Source: Rhodosorus marinus (lineage: Eukaryota; Rhodophyta; Stylonematophyceae; Stylonematales; Stylonemataceae). Taken from it: a stretch of 64,000 nt of DNA. The stretch spans positions 285,001-349,000 of the forward strand of contig JAMWBK010000001.1 in the NCBI GenBank assembly GCA_029953675.1. The letters run 5' to 3'. Shown piece after piece: positions 23,083 through 34,738 of this stretch (positions are counted from its first letter, which is position 1; each line of letters starts with the position of its first letter). Under the pieces are notes generated by a model. The model was not told where the DNA came from, ran no database searches, and was given only the letters and a program-made list of their open reading frames with translations. A program made the position numbers and the translations under genes.

Positions 23083-25064
23083 CTAGTTCATCTTATTCAT
23101 CATATTCTGCTTGTGTACAAGATGGCAAGTTCGCTCGACAATTTCCAAAAGCTTAGGGACATTCGCAGCCCAGTCATTGAGAACTGTATCTACAGAATCG
23201 GGCTTGGAGAAAACAACGATTCCTGCCGGTCTGTGAGCGTTGCAGAGCCATAGAAGAAGAGAGTTATCAGTAATCGCGCAGAAACAATTGTACAAACCTG
23301 GTGTAAAAATCATACCTATCAATCTTCGCCCAAAGAGCCTTCTCGTCTGACACCATCCGTGTGACGCGCTCCTCTGTATCCCCTACCGAAAGGTTCAGCA
23401 ACTCTGCAAGACGCTGCAGTTCTAGTCTAGAATAATACGAGCTCACCACGCGAAGATTGTGCTCAATCGTTCTATCCTGAAGCGGCGTCTCCCACGCGGG
23501 GTCCTATGCACATGACGGTTGTTAGCACCACGTTCTCCCCAGACTCTTTATTCGGTGCAAGCGACATGCACCTACAGTTTCAAAATTGGCTGAAGTGACA
23601 AGAGAGGTGAGCTCTGCACTGTATCCTTCTCGGAGATGATCCCAACGAATCAGCTCCTCCGTCGTAAACAATTTCAGGATCTCCCCGTAAGCTGGAAGCT
23701 TTTCCAATGTCTTGTAAGCCTTTATCCGATGTAGAAGATCCGACTGCATTGGGTCCCGCTTAGAGAGTACCAAGAAAAAGATAGCCAGTCTAAGCTCTTG
23801 GAGGTAGAGCTTCTCATCAGCCTGCTCGCGCGTACCAAACCACCACCATCGCCCCGCGAGCAAAAAACGAAATGCGGAAACTGCATATTTAGAAGCTGAA
23901 CCCCCTACAATGATTCATGATCTTACTTTTCAACCCACCTGAACGGATGTTGCTTCGTATCGTGACAAGTAACAGCGACAGACTTCCAGGTAGTCCTCAC
24001 TTTGGAGCTTGATTTCAACAAGGTGCAAGTAATACCTCAGTATCAAGTCCTCTATATCCTTAGCGGCGAGCGTCTTCGCGGTAACCTTTTTGGCCATGAT
24101 TCCAGCCCGGATATAGTCTTTCTTCAACAGACAGAGCCGGACCTGAGGAACAACAAGACAGGTGAACTGGAGTCTAAGCATGCGCTACTTCGTTCATGGA
24201 TGTCTCTTACCACTCAATGGGAGCCCAATTTTTTACCTGTTCGAGAATAAATTCCGTCTTCTCCCGACGATCCATTGTCCCATAGGTCTCTACTTGCATA
24301 TCTTGCATGATATCGCATGCACCTATTCCACCAAGACATTTAGGTCAGTTCGAGATCCAGATTGGTTACTTGGTCCTCCTCGAGAGTTCAACTCATAGCC
24401 TTTTCAAGCACTAAAACACACCTTCAACATCCCCCTTCGATTCTTTTATCTCCGCAATAATTCGTGTGATTCGGGCTCTCTCAAGTTCAACGTAGAGCTT
24501 GCCCTCCGATACCGTTCTCAACTTGTTCAAGAGCTCCAGTTTGATTTCTTCGCTTGGAGTGCTCTCGACGTACTCTACCCCTGCTTGAACGACTTTTGTG
24601 ACTGCCTGCTTGAGCTGGGCACGCCGTTTTGACAGAAGGACAATGTTAGTGTTCAACGCCTCCCAGTCTCCTTGTTCAAAGCAGAGCTGAACAATAGCCA
24701 CACACAGCGCTGACGTCTCCAGCGTATCATTCGACAAGCGATGAATTCTAAAAAATAATGGTCAGGGCAAGAACAAGTCAGATGTTCGGTTCCTTGTTCA
24801 ACAAGATGACCAACGATCAACCCAAGGCGGAAGCAAAAGAGCATGTGAATCCTTTCATCTAGAAACTGCGACCTTCGCTCACCTCTCAGATTCCAGCAAC
24901 AGCGCAATCGCGTCATTTAATTTACTGCTATCCTTCGAGACCATCTCCCTAGCTTTTTCAATCGCCTCCTGTGCCTTCTCATCAATCTTTTGCGGTGGCT
25001 TCTCGTCAATCTTTGTATTGGGCTTCTCAACCTCCATGTTTACATCCTCATTCTCGGCACCCAT
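23083..25064 (-). CDS. RPN5: 26S proteasome regulatory lid subunit RPN5/PSMD12
   Basis: This is a structural subunit of the 19S lid, with helical repeats followed by a PCI domain. The first exon is 25064-24883 (acidic N-terminus). The next resumes near 24748 with [20 protein letters not shown]. Family stretches in order are [60 protein letters not shown] and [19 protein letters not shown]. Then come the PCI part [17 protein letters not shown] and [19 protein letters not shown], and the C-terminal helix ending [10 protein letters not shown]. Seven or so introns of about 60-135 nt separate these exons and the phases checked agree. All regions expected for the family are present, so the gene looks intact. 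C-rich plus-strand tracts lie just upstream of the start. Confidence 0.93.
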
Positions 25065-27182
25065 GCTTCCTTACCCAAACGCAAATCGCCTCCTTACAAT
25101 CCACCCACCCCCGCCCACCCGCAAAAACGAATCTGCCAAAACGCGGTGATCTTGCTGCCCAAAACCCACCTCCTCAAAAGCCAAACCCCAAATCCTCAAT
25201 CAACAAACAAACAAACAAAAAAAAAAACACAAGATGTGTCAATCCGGATTCTCCCTCTTCCGAAGCATATTATCCCTCCTGCTCTTCTCCTGATCAAATT
25301 TGCTTCTTATCCGCTCCGCTAAACAAACAAATTCATCGTCAGCAGGATGCCAAAAGAAAATCTATTGGTACCTGCCCAAAACTGCTTCCCACAAAAAAGC
25401 CGATTCCTACCCCCATTCAGGCACTGTCCTCGTTTTTCTTCCATCGCAGAGCAACGCCTCAGGAACCGACCGAAAAAACCTGAACTAGTCAAAAACAGGA
25501 TTAATTAGATTGAATATAGTCATTTTTGTTTTTAATTGATTTATGCTGATTTGCTGTTTGCTGAACCTCCTGGGGTAGCTGTGACTGTTTCGCACTGGGA
25601 CTCGACCTCGAGGGACGCCATGATTCACTGCGTGAGTCGCTTTCAATGTATCAGAGCCGCACAAGAGGTATCTGATGAGATGCTCTTCGTCCTGAGAGTT
25701 CATTGCTAATTGCGTAAGGAGCGCTCTCGATCACTCAATCTCCAAAACAAAGCGTATCGAGCCCTTCGTCCGGTTTGACAGGATGAGCCCTCTAGAAACT
25801 CTCCACAGTGAGGTGAGTAGACTCACCGTACCCCAGGTTGACCGGTATACCGGTCTTAAAGTGCCCTTTGATGTCCGCGACGCCTTCCTCGTACGGTGAT
25901 GGTGCCAGATATCACGTATTTGTTTAACTCCATGACGGTATGGTAAGAATACTCAATGCCATCCTTTCCAATCGGACCAGTCCCTGAGTTTAAAAGCTCA
26001 TTTGAGCACTTAACGCGGAGCTCGTAGCTTCCTATGTTTTGCTTCAGCTCGCTTGGAGATAAATAAAAATACGAACACGCGTTCCGAACGACACGAATTT
26101 TTTTTGTAGTTTACAAATATTAGATAGACTTCTCAACATGCACTTGGAAGCCTAAAATTGAGGGGTTCGACTACTCAAAACGTAATATAAGTTGCTACTA
26201 TCTGTGATTGGTTGTATTTCTACCAATAAACAGATGACATGCGATAAAACTCATATTTATTTGTTCTATTCACAAAATAAACCAGTCAAAATCTTGAGCG
26301 GGTCTGGCGCGATTTGTTTTGGATCAATCCCGTGCCTTCCCAGATATTGAACAAATATAAATAATTCTGAGGCATGAAAAGGCTTCGATCGCGGGACGTT
26401 GTGGTGAATTTCTTGTAGTACATGAGACTATCGCATAGTACGTTGTTCTCGTCTTTTGTTGATCAAAACGGAGCAGCTCGTTCCCAAAGGGTCGAAAGTG
26501 TCAAACGATGTCTAGTTGAAAGTCAGCTCTTGGGAGCCGCGATGCTCCCGCCTCTGCAAGGCGCTGTGATTTGCATACAGAAGAGGAATTTGCAGCCGAC
26601 ACTCGAAGTCTGCACTGAGCGAAATCGCGTGGGCGCAGTACACGTCTAATAGCGTCACAGCTCGACTACGGTTTCAGGTCCAAGCTCCTTGAGCTATCGC
26701 ACAGCGATCCTTGGCACCAGGTCTAACGTGTCTTCTCCGGTGAATTATATCAACGTGCGAGAGAGTTTGAACTGAAGGGACGTTTCTCTGAAACACGAAG
26801 CAAGTCAAACAAGCCCGCCCCCCTTAGTCGAGGTGAGGGTGGAGATATCACGCAATAGGGAAACAGATGAACGAAAGATTTACAAAACGCAGCCTTTTCT
26901 TGCCTTAGGAGACATTCCCTAGATTTATTCATAGTATCTTCATTGTCCTCGCTGGTCTGAACTAACCACGAGCGTATTCATCCATGATAAAGGTGTCTAA
27001 ACACCTGCTCTTCCCGCCGTGATGAGATCTTCTAAAGAGAATTGGCGGATGCAATGGACAAGCAGGTTGTTACGTAGGCGCATGATTTTGGGGTTTTGAG
27101 GGAATAGCAGAGCAAACAAGAATTTGAAGGAGTCTTATTAGAGTTAAAAGAGAGCCTCTTCTCTTTAAAGATTGGAGAACTG
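25065..27182. other. Divergent spacer between RPN5 and zinc-ribbon gene
   Basis: No gene was recognised in about 2.1 kb. It contains two adjacent palindromes (25812-25855), AT-rich stretches (26080-26360) and short frames without domains. Confidence 0.45.
25812..25855. repeat. Two adjacent palindromes
   Basis: ggtgagt-ag-actcacc (25812-25827) is a perfect inverted repeat with a 2-nt spacer. Twelve nt later gaccggtataccggtc (25840-25855) is a perfect 16-bp palindrome. They could be protein-binding sites or stem-loops. Confidence 0.7.
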
Positions 27183-27815
27183 ATGGCGTTTGTACCTGGT
27201 CTGAAGGTTGGCGGACTTGGGGAGACTTGGACCCAAAGTGCCTGCGTCAAAAGGCGCTATGGTGTGCGCATTGCAGGGGGAAGGGTTGGCAAGTTGAGGA
27301 TGTCGGGCGGGTTTCCTCCTCCAAGCGACGGAGGCGGAAGAAGGCCAGGTGGCGGTGAGAACGGATTCCTTGCTGCCCTTTTGCTCTTTATTGTGGGAGG
27401 GGCTCGAACTGTGGCTTCGCCAAATGGACAGTTGTTCCTTTTCGGCTTTGTTCTGTATTTATTTTTCTCGGGGAACTTTATCTTCGTCTTCAATACCTTG
27501 TTTACATTCTTTGCGGTCGCCACACTTCTCCCCGTTCTGTTGATGCTCGTGTTCCGTTTATATATGTCCCGGAACCTTATTGAGGTAAGCGGATATCCTC
27601 GTATGAGCTCGTGCACTCTTAGTACTGTGTTTTAAGGTTCGCTTTCCTTCGCTCAGGGTAATTGCTCGAATTGTGGGGCACCCGTGGCCGGCATCCGGAA
27701 CCAAAGTTTCCAATGCACTCGTTGCGGGACAAAGCTTGAGGCAGGAAGAGACGGAACAATCTCCATTTCAGATCCGTCGAGTGCAACTATGGACGTCAGC
27801 TTCAGAGAGGAATAA
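27183..27815 (+). CDS. Probable plastid membrane protein with C-terminal zinc ribbon
   Basis: Exons 27183-27584 and 27657-27815 join in phase to 186 residues. The N-terminal 45 residues are basic and hydroxylated, like an organelle transit peptide. A Gly/Pro-rich stretch follows. Two hydrophobic segments (GFLAALLLFIVGG, and FIFVFNTLFTFFAVATLLPV with neighbours) come next. The C-terminus carries two CxxC pairs, CSNCGAPVAG and CTRCGTKLEAG, about 19 residues apart, which form a zinc ribbon. Small proteins of this layout occur in algae and plants, but I cannot name this one. Plastid location is inferred from the N-terminus. Confidence 0.75.
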
Positions 27816-29436
27816 TTTTCGACCTATGAGAAGCAGCTTCAGGTTGTCGGAAAGAGCAAAAAAACGACGAGATCAGGAGTATGGGGCGGAAGTGAAAGGG
27901 ATCACCCTTCCGCACGTATTAGAGGTGCAACGGTCGCGGGGGCGCGCAGTGCTTATCTTGTTCCCAACCGCTGAATTTCTTCCCAGGGAGGTGGCAGCTA
28001 TAGTCCAAGCTATGAAGCACGGAAACAGCGCGGGTTGACCACGCACAGGGACAAGTTCTTTCACTATTGAAACCGAGACGAGCAAGGGGTACAGTCAGGT
28101 CGAAAACTTCTGCTTTCAGAGTCCGTATTGGGAGTGGAAGTCACGTCTAGGAACCTGACGATTGAAGACACACTTGGGCAAAAGTAAATAGGAAGCAATT
28201 TACCAGTAGGTTCCGAGAGCTTAAAAATAGACTTTTCATCACAGACGTACGTTTTCTCATGGTGACCGAAAGAAAAAAAATTCGGTCCCTGAGCCATGAA
28301 CCGTGACCTGCTAGCCGTCTATGCATGGACTCAGTGCTCCTGCAACTCCTTGAGGATTTCAGTGGCATCTCATGCGACAAGAGCCTCTGTGCTGAGACCT
28401 ATAAGCGAAATCAAAAAATCGCAAAGAAATTAATCATTTAGGGGAAACACTGTCCAATAGCTATCCTTTGTCGGAACCTTGTCCAATTATCTCTCGAACA
28501 GGACCATCGCGCGGTAGAATTCGTGCGTTTTTCATACATCAATTGGAGGATCGGTCCGAAATCATTATTCCGTTGATAAAGCGCCGTATGCAAAGGCTTT
28601 TTTCTAGGCCATGACAATTCCCCTGTTGCGGATAAGTTGCTTGTGGCGATGTGTGCCTTAAGGCCAATGGATCAGGTTCTCCCGAAAGAAATTGAGAGGA
28701 CTGTAAGATATATGCCCGAGGCAGAAAAGCTTAATAAATGACTAGCCCCTCATTCATTCGTATTGGGAATTCCCAAGGCGTTTGGTGCAACTCCGGAAAC
28801 AGGAAGAGCCGAAGGAGACTGGAGCCACGATCTCAAGGATCTTGTGAAACACAAACTCAGCACTTCCTGACGATGTTTGACTACACTGAGATGATCAAGT
28901 ACCTAAGAGGTACCAAAAGCAATCAGCAACTCCTGAAAGCGGATTCTACCCCTCAAGAACAAGATGACGCACCAAGTTCTGCTCCACCTCCGCAGGCCTG
29001 CCAGGGAGACTCTGACTGGACAAAGAATACCTCAGATAAAACCCACCTGAAACACACTAGGTACTCCTTTCCACACAAATTTATTAAGCCTGTCGATATT
29101 CTATCATCCAGCTCATCATACTTCTTGACGCAAAATTTGAGTTCCTTGATCTTTCTTCTTCTCTTAAGAGTCAGTCCCCTTACGACTTCTTCGAAACAGA
29201 ATCACCGACCAAACCTCGACAACATGATTTTCCATACATTTTAGATTGGCTAGTAATTCCCTAGGAAAACGAGTCCTGACATTGGAATCGATTTGTCCTC
29301 TTGAAGAGGATTCTTATCTGCGGTTTGATAGGCGATTGGGGGTTAGGTGAAAAGGACACAAGTCCTGTTGAAGTTGAGAATCCTATGTTGTCCGGTTCTG
29401 ATGTTACAGAAGATTTAAGAGGCCTTGAGTAAAGCT
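27816..29436. other. Gap with degenerate coding-like traces
   Basis: Around 28590-28860 one plus-strand frame reads coding-like stretches (LLVAMCALRPMDQVLPKEIE, then LAPHSFVLGIPKAFGAT) broken by a stop at about 28738. This looks like a decayed gene or retroelement fragment, but no family was recognised. The rest is probably the promoter of the aspartic protease gene. Confidence 0.35.
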
Positions 29437-31760
29437 ATGGATCGGATATTCCTCTTGGCAGTGCTTTCGATAGCGCTCGCTGGACAAATATGTGGAGTCA
29501 GGTCTGCCGGAGCGCCCGTGCAGAGAGTGGACCTGGAGATGGTTCCAAGTAAGGTCAGCGACGGTGGATCGTACAAGTATTTGCCGCAGACTATGCGCTT
29601 GTTTGAACAAACTCAGGGCATTGGACCGTTCGAAATGCGGATGCACAACGCGTCTCTGAACGGTGGGATTACTTCGATCGGGGAATACTTTACAAGGATC
29701 AAAATTGGGGGCCAAGATTTTCGGGTTCAGGTAAGAGCGCAATGCGCGACATCTAGTCTCTTCTGACATGGCTGAGCAGGATATAAACAAATTCCTTTTA
29801 TGAACGCGTTCTATGGATCAGGTTGACACCGGAAGCAGCACGCTGGCCATTCCTTTGGCTCAGTGCCGATCGTGCCATCCCGGCGATCTGAGATACTCAA
29901 ACGATAAATCAGCGACACGAAAAGCTCTGCCCGTAAGTTTGTCCGCATGAATGAGAACAACTAGTCACTCGATCAAACTGAACGCGTTCTGAGTTTCGAA
30001 AGCAAATGTGTACTTCAATGGTCCAACAGATCGCGTGCTCCTCTTCTCAGTGCGGCGAGAACACTTGCCATGCGGGTTGCAGTCGGTGCATCAATGGAAA
30101 GTGCTGCTCCGAAGAAGATCCGTCCCTCTGCGGTTTCTTTCTTCGGTACGGGGATGGCAGTGGCGCGCAGGGTGCACTTATGTACGACCAGATGGAGTGG
30201 GGAGGCCTATCCGTTGATGGCAACTTCGGAGGAATACTAAAAGATTCCAGAGATTTTGAACAGGACGGGGTGGACGGAATCATGGGCCTTGCGTAAGTCT
30301 CTAGGGAAAGTTGTGAGATTCCAGTTCCATTGTTATTCACTCTGCGGTTCTGCTTCAAACCCGCATCAGGTATCCATCGCTGGGATGCACTCCAACATGT
30401 ATGACGCCAATCTTCGACTTGATGGTTAAAAACAAACTGGTAGATGACCTTTTCAGCATCTGCTTGGCGGAGCACGGGGGTGTGATTACCCTTGGGGACT
30501 ACGATAGCCAAACGATGAAATCCCAGATCGCTTGGGTACCGATGGTGACCAGTTATCCTCCAACGTTCTATACTATTTCACTTCCGGGCTACATGAGGAT
30601 TGGCAAGAGGAATGTCATTCTTCCCAAGTTCAACACCGCCATCGTGGACTCTGGGACCACGCTGCTCGTCGTGTCGACGAAGACATTTCAAGCGATTGCC
30701 AAGCATCTCGAAACTCACCATTGTGATGTGCCTGGTCTCTGCGAGAAGAACTCTTGGTTTCAACCAGCGGTGTGCGTCAATATCAACGATGCTGGACTGG
30801 CGCTGATGCCCAAGCTTTCTTTCCTCGTTGGACCTGAGAAGGAAGTTTTGGAGCTGCTTCCTGAACACTACATGCTCCCCTTTGAGGTTAGAAAAGCTTG
30901 CGTAGACATTGGCTATCATCGAGCTGGCAGAAACTCATGCCCCGTATCCACCACCGCAGGAAACTGGAAAGAAGTTCAGATGCGTTGGAATCATGACGTC
31001 GGATGGAATCTCCGAGGTTGATGTGATCTTAGGAAACACCCTCAACATGAGATATGTGACCACGTACGACAGAAAAAATTCCCGGATGGGATTCTCCCAA
31101 AGGAGAAAAGACTGCGGTAAGCAAACCCATCGTTAACGTACATCTAGCGGTTTGAGAAGAAGGAGCAGGTCCTGCGTCTTGGTGGCTATTACCGCGACAC
31201 CACCACGGAGTAGTTATCCCATGTTCTTGGCGTTAAGCTTGTTGAGTCAACATCCTCTGTAAAGAGAACGCGCTGACCAACGCAAAATCGAACTCCTACC
31301 ATCATCCCAAACCCCCAGGGTTAGCAACGACAAGGTGCGAGTCTTTCTGGCGATGTGAGGAATGTGCTGCCGCGCAAGGTTGTGAATACAACTATTCGTT
31401 GAAGGGATGCTTCGATAAAACCCAGGAAAAGGCATCATGGTTTCCTTACCCGAGCTGCTCCGGACCTCTATGCTTTTGCAGGGTAAGCGTTGTCATTGCT
31501 CCTATTTACTTGGCGAGCTCATCATGGGGAGACTAACTGCTGTTTTTTTTACCTCCCATGCTTTTTTCACTTTCTGAACTTTGGACCTCCCTCATGCTAC
31601 TCTGTGCTCGCTGGTTGTGCAGTTCGGCATTGGCGGATGGATGTACAATGCAGTTATTGGTGTAGGTATGGGACTCTTAGTAGCTGCAATTGTCATCTTG
31701 CTTAGTAGGTTGGCTATATCCGGTAGGGCCCGACAAGGCTACGAAGAGATTCCTAGATAG
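29437..31760 (+). CDS. Membrane-anchored aspartic protease (family A1, plasmepsin V/BACE-like)
   Basis: This is a predicted secretory-pathway protease with two catalytic aspartates. An N-terminal signal peptide (RIFLLAVLSIALAGQICG) leads to a first active-site motif DTGSST after an intron near 29730-29820. The flap region contains YGDGS. Between them lies a cysteine-rich insertion (CGENTCHAGCSRCINGKCC) like the nepenthesin or plasmepsin V type insert. The second motif is VDSGTTLLV near 30643. The lobe ends with ILGNTLNMRYVTTYD. A second cysteine-rich segment (CESFWRCEECAAAQGCEYNY) follows, then a membrane segment (GMGLLVAAIVILL) and a short tail ending EEIPR. Introns near 30840-30930 and 31120-31270 were placed by phase and are less certain. 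The gene converges on the next one, with 394 bp between stops. Confidence 0.85.
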
Positions 31761-32154
31761 GTTGACTTGCGTAGTGATACCCATCCACGATACTGAGAAC
31801 AGCTGAAGACAACGCAGTAGCAATTGCCATCCGTAGAATCGCTTGAACCGCTTCTCCGAGGGAAGGACTATCAAATAGAACACGCGCGGTGCACGGATTT
31901 TGAGAAAGAGCATGAGGGTAGCGTTCAAGAAAGTTTGTCGGATAGATACGAGCTCTTGTGAACATGAGAGGGGGTGTTCCTATTTGCCTCTCACCTCGAC
32001 TTAAACCATACTAAACTGAATCCTGTGTCTGGCGTGCAGACCGCCCCTAATCGTCGCGCACACGATCATTGAATTCATCCAAGCGTGCGCTGACCGGAGC
32101 CGTGGTGTGCACGATTGAAAAAATGTTGTACAGCAAAGACTAGGTGATCCTGAA

Positions 32155-33140
32155 TTACGACGGTGATCCAACCCTGTAGAATATGGCAGACAACGCCAGT
32201 CGAACCATAGCCAAGTAGCCGCCCAGTTCGCTCGGCTGTTCCAGGGATCCGAACAAGTGAGAGTAGATGCAAGGGCCCAACTGCGGAAAATTGTATACGA
32301 GGTGATCGCACTCAGGACAAGTGTTAAGGCATCGTCCTCAATAGTATTGTAGGCTCCTCCACGGTTACCTGCAAGCTGATCGCTTCTGCAAAAGAGTAAG
32401 CAAGAAATGGATATCGTCGTACGATATCCAGCGATGCCTTATCTCTCCCTCTCAACACCAGCGCTTCGCGAAAGAATCTGTAGGATGAGGCCACGAGCAG
32501 CGGGATTCCGAGAACGAAAGATAATTGAACATGCTGCGACTCAATAAACGCACAGGCATGCGATAGGCCTCCTATAACTCCCCCAAAAAACAAGACTCTT
32601 ACGTCCGCTGATGGGTGTCCAACACTTTCGCCCTGAAAAACAGAAAAGCACGTTCAGCCGTTCACGTGAACCAGGTCCAAGCCTCTTTCCACGTAACGTT
32701 GCGTGGAATACCTTCACAACGCACAGACATAAATGTCCGAAGAGCGCTCCAAACAGTATCAAATGAGAGAGGTACTCGTCCAACCAGTATACCAGTTCGT
32801 AGAACTCGATTGGAACAGATTCTTTTCCAAGATCCAAACGCCACTCAGTTAGAAACGAGTTAAGGAGGTTTGCAGTCCAATGTACAGCCTGGAAGTACGC
32901 GAAGACGACTATAAGAATTACAGAGAGACACCTGCTGGAACGTGGCTTTTCTTCGAGAAAGAGAAAGTGCAAAGAGACGAGCGCAAGCACGAGCGAGGGT
33001 GTGATCAACAACAGATCGACTAGCTCAACGGCACGCAAGCCAAAGACATAGAGATCGCGACATTGCTCTGCGACCAAGAAGAGGGCAATCGGCAACACAA
33101 CGAACAGTCCAATCGTCCATTCCAGTAGATTAAATCTCAT
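32155..33140 (-). CDS. Multi-pass membrane protein of unknown function
   Basis: Three exons (33140-32712, 32632-32369, 32280-32155) join in phase to 272 residues. About six hydrophobic segments are visible, beginning with IGLFVVLPIALFLV and LLLITPSLVLALVSLHFLF. Polar residues recur inside or at the ends of segments: VHWTANLLNSF, YWLDEYLSHLILFG, GGLSHACAFIE. An Asp/His pattern of this kind can mark membrane hydrolases such as the CREST superfamily, but the match is too weak to assign. A longer frame runs upstream from 33140, yet the ATG at 33140 is the one right before the first membrane segment. Confidence 0.65.
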
Positions 33141-34039
33141 TCTCTTCCCAGACAAGAAAGAAACGATACGAAAGCCATTCTTCTGAGCAACCCTTGTAGT
33201 CCAGTAGCAAGCCCACCCAGAATCCTTCACTTGTACAACAACGCAGTTCCGGATCCCTCTCTGAACCCTTCCATTTGCACGACGACGATTTCCGGCGATG
33301 AAATCCGTTACATTTCCCGTCCTGGCGAGGGAACCGAACCTCTTAACGGTGTGTGCCATTGTGAGCTTCATTATGGAATTAGCTGTTCTGTGGTCCTCCT
33401 CGCAGCTTACCTCAGAGCAGGCGAGTGGAGTAGTTTCAGAAAACCAGTCAATGGGACGTAGCGCAACCTTTACCGGACCGAACCCTGGGCTACGAGAGAC
33501 AGCTTGTTGGCGCCGGAGGCAGCTCTGCCTTCCTAAACGCGATTTTCGCACGGATCATGGTGTGTATGAAGACCATGTAGCCCACAAGATTTTTCTCCGA
33601 GTACCTTAAAGGAGTGGCTTCGGACGTCCTGTTCCCAAAAACAAGGTGTTTCCTACACAAGAAGCATGTGCAACCCTCTTGGAGCTGCACCAAGGCTGCG
33701 ATGGAGAGCGAATGGACGCGGGATGCAGGCATTGTTGTCCTCCTTTCAGAAGCAATCTACACATATTGGAGGTAAAAAGCCTGTATTCAGTCCCGGCAGA
33801 TACGTATGCAGACATCCTGACGGAACGTTCAGATTAGTCGATCTCAAGGACTTCTGATATGCATGAATGCTGTGGGTGGGTGGGTGGGGTGCAGCTCCGA
33901 GGAGTAGAGATACTGGGTTGCTTAGAAGAGTTCTCACAGGCCCGCTCCAAAGTCACTCCTTCTGTTACCTTGAGACCGCTATTCTCAAATGAATTTTGTC
34001 CTCTAATTGGCTTCAGACGGAATCAAGTAAAGCGCGCAC

Positions 34040-34240
34040 ATCGGGGGACATGCCATGTCCACCCATTGTTGTGAGAGCAATTCAACCGAAGATAGCGGGG
34101 GGCTCATATGAGCAGAGATGTAATCAGTAGGTAATCCCTGCTAATATCACGAAAAAGATAAAACTAGGCATCGGATGACAAGTCCATCCGTTGTTTGCGA
34201 GAGCGCCTCAACGGATGCTAGTGACAGCTCATTTGGGCAG
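34040..34240 (+). repeat. Diverged direct duplication (~75-bp unit)
   Basis: The block near 34037-34115 (catcgggggacatgcca, ccattgttgtgagagc, ggctcatatgagcag) is echoed near 34171-34240 (gcatcggatgacaagtcc, ccgttgtttgcgagagc, gctcatttgggcag) in the same orientation. Confidence 0.65.
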
Positions 34241-34713
34241 TCAATCACGAGAAATAGACTCAAGGCCGACAAATAATATTTCCGTCGCTACTGTTATGTT
34301 AACCGATGGCAAAGTAAATTACTGGCAGCGGCAAACGAACCCGTAGTTTCTCGAAGCAAAGAAGATTAGTATTCCTCAGTTCGCCGAAACGATTTCGCTT
34401 GGCTGGCAAATCGACTTGGACCCGGTTCCCCGGGGAGAACTGGTGAGCCAACGTCTATGTGAACAGTACGATGTGGGTGACCATGCGCCTAATAGTGGGG
34501 ATGAAAAGCGTAGTACATGACAGTAAGCCTCGTGTATTTTGAAATATCTGAAATTTTCCAGCGGGTATTTCAGTAGATTTCTACCTAAAGCACTTGACCG
34601 AAACTTACAAAGGCTAAAGCGGGCCTGGACTTACAAAAGACAAAAAGTGCGAGGTGGAGACTTACAAAAGGCCACGCTTGGGACATTCTCTCTTTCCAGT
34701 CCGTAGGCCACCT

Positions 34714-34738
34714 TCTCTCTCTCTCTCTCTCTCTCTCT
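34714..34738 (+). repeat. CT dinucleotide microsatellite
   Basis: About twelve uninterrupted CT units. Confidence 0.95.

Noticed and set aside
28738-29244. 168-codon plus-strand frame
   Set aside because: No recognisable domain, a low-complexity serine/threonine-rich end, and overlap with a better coding-like frame that ends at a stop; probably chance.
31677-31965. Minus-strand frames past the aspartic protease stop
   Set aside because: They overlap the last protease exon and 3' region, and the membrane-protein gene already ends at 32155 with a clean exon phase.
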